Below are positions 25,341-36,684 of a stretch of DNA of 64,000 nucleotides, in pieces (the stretch's first letter is position 1; each line of letters begins with the position of its first letter). Source of the DNA: Oscheius sp. JU75 (Eukaryota; Nematoda; Chromadorea; Rhabditida; Rhabditidae); the NCBI GenBank assembly GCA_037178855.1, contig JASJZC010000005.1:5084001-5148000 (forward strand). The letters run 5' to 3'. Made by a program: the position numbers and the translations under genes. The notes beneath the pieces were generated by a model that saw only the letters and a list, made by a program, of their open reading frames with translations, was not told where the DNA came from and ran no database searches.

Positions 25341-27877
25341 ATCATTTTGTTTGATCGGTTTAAGGTCAGTAAAGTGTCATTTTGTGGTATTCGATAAGCT
25401 GAGCAACAATATGCAGTAATCACACATAGAGACAGATTGAAGAGAGACAAAGGGGAGAAGATCTGGACATGCTCCTGTGGCAAGGAAAAACGGTTATCGA
25501 GGAACGATGGGTATAGTTTGACAATTTAGAAGACAATTTTTTTTTCAAAAGGGGGCGTATAGTCCTGTATTGACGGCAAAGCCGTCGGAGACGCCTGGTG
25601 ATCATTTAAGGGAGCATAAGAGATATCCGAAATCAATTTCTACAGTAACCCAAAGCTCATTATCCCTGACATGTCACGAGTTTGCTTCAGTTTGGACTGT
25701 TTTGATAAGAATTGAAAAGCCGAAATTAAGTCTGCGAGTAGCTCTGTGACAGGAGGTTGTTAATTTGGTACAGAATTATTGCGTAACCAAACGTTTCCTA
25801 AGCAATTTTAGACTTCATCAGGTAGGAAATGGCTCAGCCGGCAAAAGTTGCCTGTTATTGCGCTTAAATTTGAGTCATTCTAAGAGTTCGATAGAGCGAT
25901 CAGGTCACATGCTTCCAGTACTCTTGGTTTCCAACTGAATATCTTGAATTTGCGAAAGCTTGTCAAAAGCAGTTAAACAAGGTGAATCTTTGAGACGAGT
26001 TACCTGCCAGAGTTAAAATGACAAGTCTCGACTTTCATTACTCGATTTCCTTCAAGAATGCCGATTTTTTGGGTCATAACACAAGCATTTCCGACACATA
26101 CTTTTATATACATTCGGAACCAGCGCAATGCGTTATCCCTGATATATCTTTCATTGAGATCAACTTTACTTAGTCCCTTATGCCCTCTTTAAAGTGTGAG
26201 CTCTTGAAGACGGAGACATACTGTCGTCATTAGCATGAGTGTATTTCCCCGGTCCATTGTTCGGGGTACAAATAGTTCGTCTTCTGACGAAAGTGTTTCC
26301 CAAATTGTGACCGACTTTGCTGTCATTCTCATTAGGCGCATCGGCCATCATCCCACAGCCCCTCGGATTCAGTGTTTCTCTTCCAGAAAACCCGGTGGCT
26401 GGTGGAGGAATCTGGTGATGGACGACTCGAAGACGACGTCCCAAAGCTCGTCGCCGGAGATTGTCATCTCGCCTGATACCATTCAATCAGGGTATTTTGT
26501 ATTTGTATTATCAGATTACCAGAAACTTCAGAAATGGTATTGACCGACAGCGAAACATGTCTACGATCAGCATGGGAGATAGTGAGTTATTTCTGTTTAC
26601 ATACATTTATCAAAAGTAGCAAGAGGCGTAATCGACAACTTTCGCTGTACTTTCGGTTTCAAATGATAAGACAGCTGCCTCTAAATGTAGTGTGTTCGAT
26701 GGACCCGGGCGCTTCTCGTACTGCTGAAAAAAGGGAAATTTGCAATCAGTCATTGTCATACTTAGAAGAGAGAGAGAGAGAGAGCCAGTAGAACGGCTAT
26801 TCTATTGAACAAAAAACCTGACTCAACAGTCCGCTGTATAATGACAAAACAAACGTCTTTCCGGTGAAGCACTTGTTGATCTGCTGTTTTCAAATTCAGA
26901 TTTTCTTTATTGATGACCTTAGATAAAAGAGCTAATTGAGTATCGATTATAGCCTCTTCGCTTCTCCGAGTACTTACTGCTCAGACTCGGCGTGAAACCT
27001 ACATTTTGTCAAGGAAAAATCCCTCGTCCGATAAGCACTTTCAAAGGTCTCCAATGTCGTCAGCCGAGCCGATGCTCTCGATTTTGTTTAGTTCCAATCC
27101 GCTCCAATTAACATTGCAAACTATCGAAGATTTCCGGTCAGAGTGACTCATGCTCTGTTCCTATGACTACCAGACAGACCCAACTCAAAAAACCTTATCA
27201 AGTCTCAAAATTGATTTGTGGCTCATTTGCTCTGATAAGCTGCCTGCTGTGCTCCCGTATCTGGTCGTTTTTTCTCTTGCTCTCTGAACTGAGCGCACTA
27301 CTATTTTCCAGCTGACTCTAGCTGATGCAGTGCCCCTTTCCAAAACAGAAAACAATAGCTCCGTAAAAACGGAAACATTTCCTCAGTTTGAAGCTGAAAA
27401 CAGCCTAATCTTTGAGTGATCCTTTGCACACTTTGGTAGTCCCCGAGAACAAACATATCTTTAAAGCTTCCCCTCCCACGTTCCTTCAACTCTTCTCTTT
27501 CGACTCGGACCGTCTTTTGTTTTTATGGGTTTGTCGACCGATTGAGTCATTGGAAACAGCTGTGAAACAGCTCTTTATTTATCTCTCTTGGCGTCTTTTC
27601 CTTTCTCTCAAGTTTCTGAACCACTGAACAAACATATTTCTGAAGGATGTTTGCGGCTAATCGCCTCCTCTTGTCTCATACAAATTATAGCCATCTGCTT
27701 ATTGTTAGACGAAAAACGCCTCATTGGTTTCAAATAACAGTCAAGGCTGCCAGACATTTTGCCAACCATCTGGCTGTCCGTCCACCTCCCGCCAATTATT
27801 CCTTCTCTTCCTTGACCTTACTGATCAGTCCATTTCTTTGTTGCGTCTCACTGCTTTCTAAGCATTTCCTCCAGGAA
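25341..27877. other. Non-coding stretch upstream of the transporter
   Basis: Apart from the candidate exons at 26387-26581, this stretch shows no convincing coding sequence. It contains one short palindromic GC motif (ACGGCAAAGCCGT, near 25574). It should include the promoter for the short transporter form. A splice acceptor (catttcctccag) ends at 27874. Confidence 0.4.
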
Positions 27878-30800
27878 ATGGCCACCTCTCCTCCGCCAGT
27901 AAATGGCAAAGGAATTAAAATAACTATCGGTTCGGATGATGAGAAAAGTCTTCTCGACCATGGAATCGAGTCACCGCCGGTCTCTCCCGTCTCTCCGAAT
28001 CCACAACTCGACCGGAATACTGCAAATCGACACAGTAGACAGAGTTTCTTGAGCAAAGTCGCCTCTCGATTCACTCTTCATCCGTCTTCAGAACACAAAA
28101 CGAACGAGGAGCAAAGTATTTCGCGGGAAGAAAGTCACAGTACGCTTTTAAATAATGTTCTTTCAACCGCAACTTTTGGTTTGATCATTCTTGGGGGGAG
28201 ATAAAATTTTGATTGAGTAGGGAAACAGATGTCGTAGATTGATTTCCCTTGCAATTCGCTCATTTTTTAGGAGAACTGTACTCATGGGGAGCCGAGAGCA
28301 AAGATGGAGCAGCCAACAACTTGGCCCTCTTCGAAGAGCCATCAATGCCGTTCTTCTCCAAATATCTGACAGCCCATATCACTCCTGGCCCACTCGAGAG
28401 AGCGACCAGCGAAAACCAGAAGAAGAAGGTAGCTCTCCAATCTATCTCGTATTCATAAGCGTTTAGGCTGACCTCGGAGTCATGTTGGGAGTCTATCTAC
28501 CAACTATCCAACACATTCTCGGTGTCACCATGTTCATCCGTCTTTTCTGGGTTGTCGGAGTCGCTGGACTCGGCCAGACATTCCTACTACTCTTCCTCTG
28601 CTGTCTCTGTGTAAGTGTTCTTCTCTTCTTGTCCAATACTTCCCTCAGACCTTTCTAACCTGTATCTCAATCTCTGCTGTGGCCACAAACGGAGTCGTCG
28701 AAAGTGGCGGGGCGTATTTCATGATCAGTCGAAATCTGGGACCTGAGTTTGGATCAGCCGTTGGAGTTTTGTTCTATCTAGCTAATACGATAGCTACGGC
28801 TATGTACCTAGTCGGAGGGGTAGAAATCTTCCTGGTTTGCTATTTTGCCTTTTTAAATTTTCAAGTATGATTTCAGCTCTACCTGTTCCCTGGTCTGACG
28901 ATAGGCGGACACGAAGTACATTCGGACACTGGAACATTCGGAATGATGACCAACAACCTCCGTTTCTACTCGACCGTCTTCCTCATTCTCGAATTCTTCA
29001 TCGTCGCCATGGGTGTCAAGTTTGTCCAGATGCTTGCTCCGGTAAGTCTCTTTTCTTTTCGACTGCATCACACATTTAGGTGTCACTCGTAGCCGTCATC
29101 CTCTCCATATTGGCTTGTTACGCGGGTGGAGTTGAAAAGACTCTCAATCCCTCTGCTGGTCAAATGTGAGTATTCGTATCTCTTCTGGATTCAATTTCTC
29201 TTCAGGGTTTGTATGAACGGGAACACTCTGCTCCAATCTAAGATCTTCCTTCCTCACGACGCCGACTTGTCCGAGATATGCAATTACTGTACTCCAGAAT
29301 ATCTTTGCCTGCCATTGGTTGGAGTGAATGGATCAGAATGCAGCTTGAATTTGACTTGTATCAATGGATTCCCCGGATTCAAGAGCAATGCTTTCTTTGG
29401 TTCGTATTGAATGTTTTTGTTACCAAAAGACATTTTTCAGAGAACATTGGATCGAACTACGTTGGACAGTACTATTCTACTGTTACGGAAAAGGCCAATA
29501 TTTCGACAGACGTCTTCCAAGATGTCAAAACATCCTTTTATGTACTTTTGGCCATTTACTTCCCCGCTGTCACTGGAATCTTCACCGGAGCTAACATGAG
29601 TGGTAATCTTTCAATTGTTTTCTCTCCATTCCACTTTTCAAGGCGATCTGAAGAATCCTCAAGCCTCCATTCCTGGTGGAACGATTGCTGCCACTTTGAC
29701 AACTTCCTTCATCTATTTCTCCCTCGCCTTCGTGTTCGGAGCTGCCATCGATGGAAATGTTCTGCGCGACAAGAATGGGCAAAGTATTGGTGGATCGATG
29801 GTTGTGGCAGCACTGGCTTGGCCATCTCAATGGGTTCTTTTGATCGGGTCATTTCTGTCCACTTTCGGAGCTGCTCTCCAGTGTCTCTGTTCCGCTCCTC
29901 GTCTCCTTCAAGCCATCGCCAAAGATGAAGTCATTCCTCTGCTTTCTCCCTTCAAGAAAGTCACCAAGAATAACGAACCTTTCCTCGGACTCGTGATCAC
30001 CACGATCATCGCCGAGCTGGCCATTTTAATGGGTGCAATGGACAGCATTGCTGCCGTTGTCGACTTTTTCTTCCTGATGTGCTACGCATTCGTCAATCTC
30101 ATCTGTGCTCTTCACTCTCTTCTCGGAGCTCCCAATTGGCGTCCCAGGTTCCGTTACTACCATTGGTCTCTTTCCCTATTAGGAGCAGCTCTTTGCTTTT
30201 TCATCATGTTCTCGACTCATTGGGACTATGCCTTGGTTGCATGTCTGCTCTGTGCTCTCATCTACAAGTATGTGGAATGGAAGGGAGCCAAGAAGGAATG
30301 GGGAGATGGAATCCGCGGTCTGGCTCTCACTACAGCTCAGTACTCCCTGATGAAGATTGAAGACAAGGAACCCCATCCGAAGAACTGGCGTCCTCAACTT
30401 CTTCTCATTCTTTCGATGCCATGGGCCAAGGAACTCGTCGATGTCCGCTACCTCAATCTGCTCAACTTGGCATCTCAGTTGAAGGCAGGACGAGGATTGA
30501 CGGTCGTCACTTCATTCATTCGCGGAAACCCGACCAGTGTCGACGATCGAAAGAGGGCTGAACAGATCAAGGCTCGAATGGACTTTGACATGAACCAGTG
30601 TCGTCTGCGAGGATTTGCCAAGACTCTTGTTCACGACGAGGGACAGGTGAGAATACGGAAGTCGTTTCATTGTAAAGCTGTTCAGATTCTGGGATCAATG
30701 TCCACGCTCATTCAGTCCGTTGGTCTCGGTGGTCTGAAACCCAACACGATGCTCATTTCTTGGCCTGTATATGAAAGAGGAGCCTCCGAGAGCAGTGACA

Positions 30801-31772
30801 GTGAATACAACACCTTCACTGGTCAGTTTTTTTTAATAATAAAGACAAATAGATTTATAGACAAGCTTCACGCTGCCTGTGCCATGGACATGTGTCTTCT
30901 TGTCGCCAAGGGGATCATCGATTTCCCCAGTGGCGTCTTCAAGCTCAACGGCTTCATCGACGTGTACTGGATCGTTCAAGACGGAGGACTATGTCTGCTG
31001 ATGGCCTACTTGCTCAAGCAGCACAAGGTCTGGAGAGGCTGCAAGCTCAGGATCATCGCTATTGCCCAAGAGAATGATAACAACTTAAAGATGCAGCAGG
31101 AACTCCAGCAATACGTCTATCAACTCAGAATCGATGCCAAGATCCTGATTGTTGAACTCGCGGATCCGGAAATCTCGAAAAATGCCTTTGAAAGGACTCT
31201 GCTGATGGAGGAAAGAACTTTGGTCATGAAACAGATGCAGGAGGCTCGTACTGGAAACTCGTTGACAGTCAACTCGGCTCATCGCGGAATCTCTGTATGT
31301 TTTGACACAAATCTTATTATAATCCTACTTTCAGCCATTGGTTCTGGCCGAAAAGAAGAAGAAGACGAGCAAGAGTGAAGACGACAGTGGCGAGGAAGGT
31401 GGAGAGACTACTCCGGACAACGAAGATGAAAAGTCTCAAGCCTCAGTTGGAATGGGCGACGACAAGAAGGAGAAGGAAAAGACGAAGAAGGAAAAAATGA
31501 GAGCATTGGACAAGAACAAGGTTCACAAGATGCACACAGCTGTGCGTCTCAACGAGCTCATCATCGAACACTCGGCCAACAGTCAGCTCGTTCTACTTAA
31601 TCTGCCGAAACCCCCAAGAGGCAAAGAAGGTATTTTAAGAGTTTTGGCAAGAAGAATAGAACGTTCAGGTCTGGATGACTATATCCATTATTTGGAAGTT
31701 TTATCCGATAACATCAACAGGGTGATTTTCGTACGTGGAACAGGGAAGGAGGTCATTACGACACACTCGTAG
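27878..31772 (+). CDS. kcc: K-Cl cotransporter, SLC12A4-7 type
   Basis: Electroneutral potassium-chloride exporter of the plasma membrane; it sets cell volume and, in neurons, chloride gradients. Start [12 protein letters not shown] follows an acceptor. Residues 1-130 are a cytosolic, Ser/Pro-rich tail. Twelve membrane segments follow, beginning [20 protein letters not shown], with the SLC12 signature [18 protein letters not shown] large Cys-rich, N-glycosylatable loop between TM5 and TM6 ([21 protein letters not shown]) is the KCC hallmark; NKCCs carry theirs later. The long C-terminus has an acidic/lysine insert ([18 protein letters not shown]) and the typical end [13 protein letters not shown]. 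Length is roughly 1,050-1,100 residues, normal for the family. Further 5' exons may add another N-terminus. Confidence 0.94.
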
Positions 31773-32115
31773 TTTTCCTAGAGAAAAAAGATTTGTTGTT
31801 GTTATTGTCGTTTTCTAGTTGCTTTTTCGACTCTGTGATCCATTCGTCGTATCACTTACAATGCATGCGGTGTATCCCCCCAATATCAAGTGTCTACTTG
31901 ACCAGTGCATAATCCGTATAGACAGCCTCAATTGCCGGTTTACTGGGTTTTTTTCTTTCTTTCGTCGTGAACTGTCACCCGACGCTATTCACGCATTTTC
32001 GTCTGTTTCCCCCATGTCTTTTTGACCATCTGTCTCGGTCAGTGACAGTTCCGACGATCTGTCCCTCTAGTGCCTTCCCCCATAGTGCTTGTCTGCTTTA
32101 CCCTGTGCAAATGTA

Positions 32116-32121
32116 AATAAA
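32116..32121 (+). terminator. AATAAA poly(A) signal of the cotransporter
   Basis: AATAAA on the + strand 344 bp after the transporter stop. It ends only 6 bases from the stop codon of the oppositely oriented LC8 gene, so the two transcripts almost certainly overlap at their 3' ends. Confidence 0.55.
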
Positions 32122-32127
32122 GCCAGT

Positions 32128-32552
32128 TTATCTACATCGGAATATCAGAACAGCTATTTTGCTCACACTCAAATGAATGAATTCGGTCGTGTCCAGATGA
32201 CTTCCGAAGTTGCGACCGACGATACACTGCCAGCCAGGCCCTGAATCAGTTTTTGAACAAACGATAATGGTCACTCACCGAATTTATCGTCAAAGCGTTT
32301 CTTGATAAAAGTGGCTATTTCGTTCTCAATTCCACATTCTAAAAGGGCTTCTCCTAGTACTTTAATTGCCTGGAAACGGTTTCTTCATGTGAAGAATAGA
32401 CATACCTCTTGTGTCTTGATCTCTCCAGCCGAACTCTGTTTCATCTGGACATTTTCGGCTCTCAACAGCTTTTCGACCGGCTCTTTGAACTTTCTCGATT
32501 CTCTTCTAAAATGGAATGCTTCGAAGGAAGAGAAAAGGAACAAACAGCTCAT
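32128..32552 (-). CDS. Divergent LC8-type dynein light chain
   Basis: Relative of DYNLL, the dimeric hub protein of dynein and many other complexes. Exons 32552-32406, 32369-32279 and 32240-32128 give 116 residues; canonical LC8 has 89. The core is clear: AIKVLGEALLECGIENEIAT, FIKKRFDDKFG and WQCIVGRNFGS line up with family helices and the WHCIVGRNFGS strand. Beyond that it departs: the peptide-groove strand reads FIHLSVSKIAVLIF instead of FIYFYLGQVAILLF, and two residues before it are missing. A 20-residue N-terminal extension begins MSCLFLF; an internal Met at the start of MKQSSAGEIK is another possible start. It is convergent with the transporter gene. Confidence 0.8.
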
Positions 32553-33927
32553 CGAAAGTTTCGATTAGGTTTCCAAAAGAGGGATTTGAGGCGATAGCAC
32601 GATGCATGACTATTGTCTCTCTGACACCACCTACCGCAGTAAAGCAGCTCGAATTTCCGCCTACTGCCCGTCAAACTTTCACTTTTTCTCATTTTCCCCG
32701 AACAATGGCTTCTTCCTCGACTCACCGCCAATAGCTGTTTCGCCTGCGGAATCCTGACCCCATAGCTCCTGGAATGTTTTGCGAAAACGTCTCTGAATTT
32801 ATTTCATTCATAAGATCCAAAACTTTCAAGGTTGAGAAGTGATCGATGAATTCGCTTTTGAAGTGGAGATATCTCACGCAACAGCTGATCACTCTAATCC
32901 GGCCAAAAAGAACAGCTGTTCATTTGACACAAGGTAAGAGGTGTTTTCCACATAACTTACGGCAATTAAAACAATCGTCAAAGCATTAAGGGTTTCAGAA
33001 GGAATCAGTCGTCTACGACGACTTAGCCGTCCTACTATCGGGGGTCATTGTCAAAGTTAGTCACATCGACCACACAATGTCTACTACCGTCGCGCTTTCA
33101 TAGCGTAGTTTTCTTTTGCTTCATAATTTTTCGGTAATTTGACAAGAGGTGGTCAGAGAGATCTGACTAGCAAGTAACATGTCCGCTCTGGTTATATAAT
33201 TTCTTACTTATTCATTCAAGGTCTCGTCCAATACACAAGTGAAGCATACTATTTTATCTTGGTTTTGTTGGACAGAAGGTCACTGAACACAAAGCAGTTC
33301 AAAGGAGTATACCTATACCAATGAATAATTTGGGCAGAATCTCGGAGAGAGCTCTTATACTAGACAAATGGATCGTAGTAATCAGAAGAAAAGAAGTTTG
33401 GCTCGATGTTGCAAATAGACTGGTGAGACATGACCCCACAGCTGTTCTCTCCGACGAAAATCGAGTGGGATGAAATGGATCCGCTATCTTTAATGGTTGC
33501 TGTGTATGTTTTCGTATCTTACAGCTTTAATTTTTAGACGGATGTGTAGAGCCTGGAAGCGTCATGTTTGAGCATTCGTGTTTTCGAATGACTAAATATT
33601 AGTGAGGGTGTAAGGTCCTCTGCAAGATCCGGATGCGTTCGACTTCCAGAGAAATAAGAAAACTTTATTTATTCGAAGAGATCAAGACAGTCGGGGGAGA
33701 TCATGCGGTCGGTTTGACACAAACACACGTCGCGTCACCGGGAGAAAAGGCAAAGCGATAGAGAGAAACAAGGAAGGAGACACGTAACACAGGACTTTCG
33801 GTAGTACCTCGTTAATATTGAAAAGAGAGACAGAGTTGGTCCATGCGACAGACAGAACAGTCATCAGGTGTTGGTAGTAACCTGCAACAAGCAAATTCTC
33901 ATGACACTTTGTGGGCTCTTTAAGAGA
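32553..33927. other. Intergenic stretch, no gene seen
   Basis: About 1.4 kb between LC8 (-) and the 3' end of a GPCR gene (-). Open frames are short and composition-driven. A small GC palindrome-like motif (acgacgacttagccgt, near 33017) recalls the repeats seen elsewhere in the window. Confidence 0.35.
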
Positions 33928-35853
33928 TCACTCGTCCCGGGAGAGACGTGAGACGGGATGGATTTCCACCTCTGTGTATTGGTCACTCGTCGCATTTGAG
34001 CTGTACCTCTGGGACTGAAAGAACAGTCGTTTCAAGAGCTTCTTCTCCACTCTCTCTCTCTTATACCCCTTTCACCACCAAAACTCACTCTCAGCATTCG
34101 CATCTTTATCGAATGGGTCCGTCCATTCGAAATCATTGAATACTTCTTCTCCGTGGCCAAACCCAGTTTGGTCAGCTGAAAGAGCACTTTTTATAAAATG
34201 CCGCAATTCAACTGACCAGATCGTTCCATCTCTGTTGGGCGAAGACACACAGACGACCGCGGAAGTATTTCGAAGTGAGACAGAAGAGCACAAAGTTCAT
34301 CACCTTAAATATATTGTTACTGTTTTCTTTTCGTTTTTTTAAAGTGAACAAACCTTTCCACAAAGGAGCCAGTAGATGATGAGCGTGTTTCCGAAGGACT
34401 TCATCCAGTTTGGCAGCTCTAGATGGAAAATTTCGATGAAGAAGGGAACTGATGACGGTGCCTGAATATCTTACTTCATTTGACTCCAAAAGCATTAGAA
34501 ACGCGGGGGATCGACTAAATTTGAATCCGTTAGATTTTCCAGGATTAGTAATCTGTGGTCGCGTTAAATCTGTAGCAGCAAGCCGGCTTATTGCAGAAAT
34601 CAAAAATATTTTTGGAAAAACAGATTTCACAAAGAACTCACGTGGGTTAAGATGTAAAACGAAATTATGGTTACAATGGTGATGCTGATTTTTCGATCTC
34701 GTCTCTGCCTCGCCTCTTCAGTACTTGTACTTCTAAACCGAACTCATCATCCACTTTTTCCCTCTCTTCCTCTACCTAATCACCCGATCGCGTTCGGTTT
34801 TTTGGGCCGCGATGATCCCTCGACTCCCCTTCAGAAGGAAGATTATCTGTATGTTGAGCACCGTAATCAACGCCAATGGCATGAAGACGGCCAGGAAGAT
34901 ATGGAGCGACTTGTTAACATGTACGTAAGCAGTAAGCCAAGTAGGGATTTGATGGGCGTCTTTGAGCTGAATATAGCACAGGTTAGAGATACGTGGATGG
35001 CGAACCAAGAAGATCGAGTGGTGGAGCCCAAAGAGTATCTTCCCGCCACAGATGTATACAAAACCATATTTGTATTCGACGAGATGGTAGAGATTCAGCA
35101 GAAACGAGCCTATCACAATCCCTGCTACTATCAGATACGTTCTGAAGGGATTGGCCTCGCGATGCAAACGGATCGGGTCGCGGATACTCAAAAATCTGAA
35201 CCTTGTTGATATTGTTTATCGGTAGAAGTCGAACCTTTCTATACTGACTGCCGAGACGAACCATGAGGAAATACAGAGGAAGGTGTTGCTCAGGAACAGC
35301 GTCAGAAAGTGGGTGTTGTAGTAGAACCACCTAAAATGGCAATAGTCTTTCGCATGAAAATAGCACGTCGACCCATTTGAACTTTTACAATCGCTAATGC
35401 TTTAATTTCCAAAGACAAACCGGCCGCATTTCATAAATTTTGAACAGACCTAACACTGTTCTTCATGTAGAAGGTGGGCCATGCTCCCAGTATTGAGGTA
35501 GACATTGAGACTAGCAGTCCGAGATCGGCCAAAGCAACACCAGCAAATAGGATGTTTGCCTGAAAAGGTGTCGCTTGTCATCTCTCAAATGAACTTACGA
35601 CGCTCATCTCCGTGTTCATCGTGAGTAGGACACAGAGATTCAACATGTTTCCAATCGTGCCGGCCACAAACTGGAATGGGAAGACGTATCGGGCTGCGAA
35701 GAGGTCCCATTTCTTGGTTATCGAGAGCATATCCTCTGTACAGTTGTGCATGAACTTAACAACGACTCAGATCTGGTTTTGAATGCAAAAGATTACCCTC
35801 TTGCGCATGGCCCAGTCGACCATGTCGGCATCGAGATCGCCGGTGTAGTTCAT
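33928..35853 (-). CDS. Rhodopsin-family GPCR, FMRFamide-receptor-like
   Basis: Seven-transmembrane receptor, probably for a neuropeptide. Spliced into about nine exons from the start MNYTGDLDADMVDWAMRKR to SRLSRDE and TGA. TM1 is near YVFPFQFVAGTIGNMLNLCV with the GN motif; TM2 has ALADLGLLVSMS; TM3 ends SAVSIERFLSIRDP, where DRY reads ERF. TM6-TM7 reads IVTIISFYILTHAPSS, then KSFGNTLIIYWLLCG, giving a variant of NPxxY. An intron of about 190 nt separates TM6 from TM7. Two N-glycosylation sequons (NYT, NCT) lie before TM1. The C-terminus is Ser/Arg-rich. The peptide-receptor label is inferred from overall pattern; the ligand is unknown. Upstream exons may add a signal peptide. Confidence 0.8.
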
Positions 35854-36684
35854 GAGGACCAATCTGAAGAATGAAAGATGATGTAAGGGATGTAAGAAAG
35901 CAGCTCATAAACAACTTTGGAGAACGAAGAAGGAATGGAACAGAGGGCTCATATCTTTTTGGAGGCAATTGAAGGCACTAATGAACGACAGGAGATTTAA
36001 TCAAAGAGAACGAGGACCACCGAAATCAATCCTCCGGCCCCGAGTTTTCAGCGAGGAAAAAGACGGGCGGTTTAGCTGGTGTACAGCAGATCCGTGATTA
36101 TTTTGTTGTGAAAGACATTTCTCCAAATCAAAGTGCACGCCGACGTCACCAACTCTTGTAGCAAAAGAGAAATATTGGGCGTGTCTCGCAGAGAACGAAA
36201 GGACAGGTAATTTCTTCTTGTTTCGTGTGCGCACCAGGAAATTAGAAGATGATTGCTTCTTTTGTTCCGCCACCTTCCAATGAACCTCTCTTGTACTGGA
36301 TTCCTCCAGCAAAGCAATGGGTTATAGAAAGTTAGGAAGACAAGGAAGGTGATAAGTGTTTGGTAATCGGATTGCTGCGACACATACACACATGCTAGGC
36401 TCGCGATCTAATAAAATACGAGAGTTAGTCACTCTCGAAGACAGAAAGTAGTGACTCAAAAATGACCTTTCGCACATTGTTTTGGATAAACAGCAAACGA
36501 TCAAAATGTAAATTTGTCTCGACTCGTCTATTAGCCATCCAAAAAGATCTTGGAATGGTGAAGTGAATGTGCAGTAGTCAGAAAAATGCTATTTTGCCCC
36601 ACCAAAAACCGGCCGGATTGACTATATTTTGCAGAGTTGGCCTTGTCCTTCACTCTCCCCCGGAATTCGAGATGCTCGACTCAC

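Larger units (their letters stand above)
24701..26581 (+). other. Candidate alternative 5' exons of the K-Cl cotransporter
   Basis: Three exons can be chained in compatible phases: 24701-24747 (MPTKRSSSKVAPKHR, donor gtaagt), 26387-26491 (with MDDSKTTSQSSSPEIVISPD) and about 26532-26581 (ending NMSTISMGD, donor gtgagt). The last ends in phase 1 and fits the acceptor before 28271 (ELYSWGAE), which would skip the exon carrying MATSPPP. This predicts a second N-terminus for the transporter. It rests on splice signals and phase alone and needs transcript support. Confidence 0.4.

Noticed and set aside
26492-26514. 23-nt intron in the alternative transporter exon
   Set aside because: Too short for an intron here; acceptors at 26522 or 26531 give normal lengths and a frame that fits the downstream exon.
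34208-34630. 140-codon frame on the - strand
   Set aside because: It runs through an intron of the first GPCR; splicing 34 nt-phase exons gives the expected TM6-TM7 sequence instead.
36001-36389. Overlapping - strand frames upstream of the first GPCR
   Set aside because: Two frames overlap with unrelated content, and neither joins in phase to neighbouring exons.
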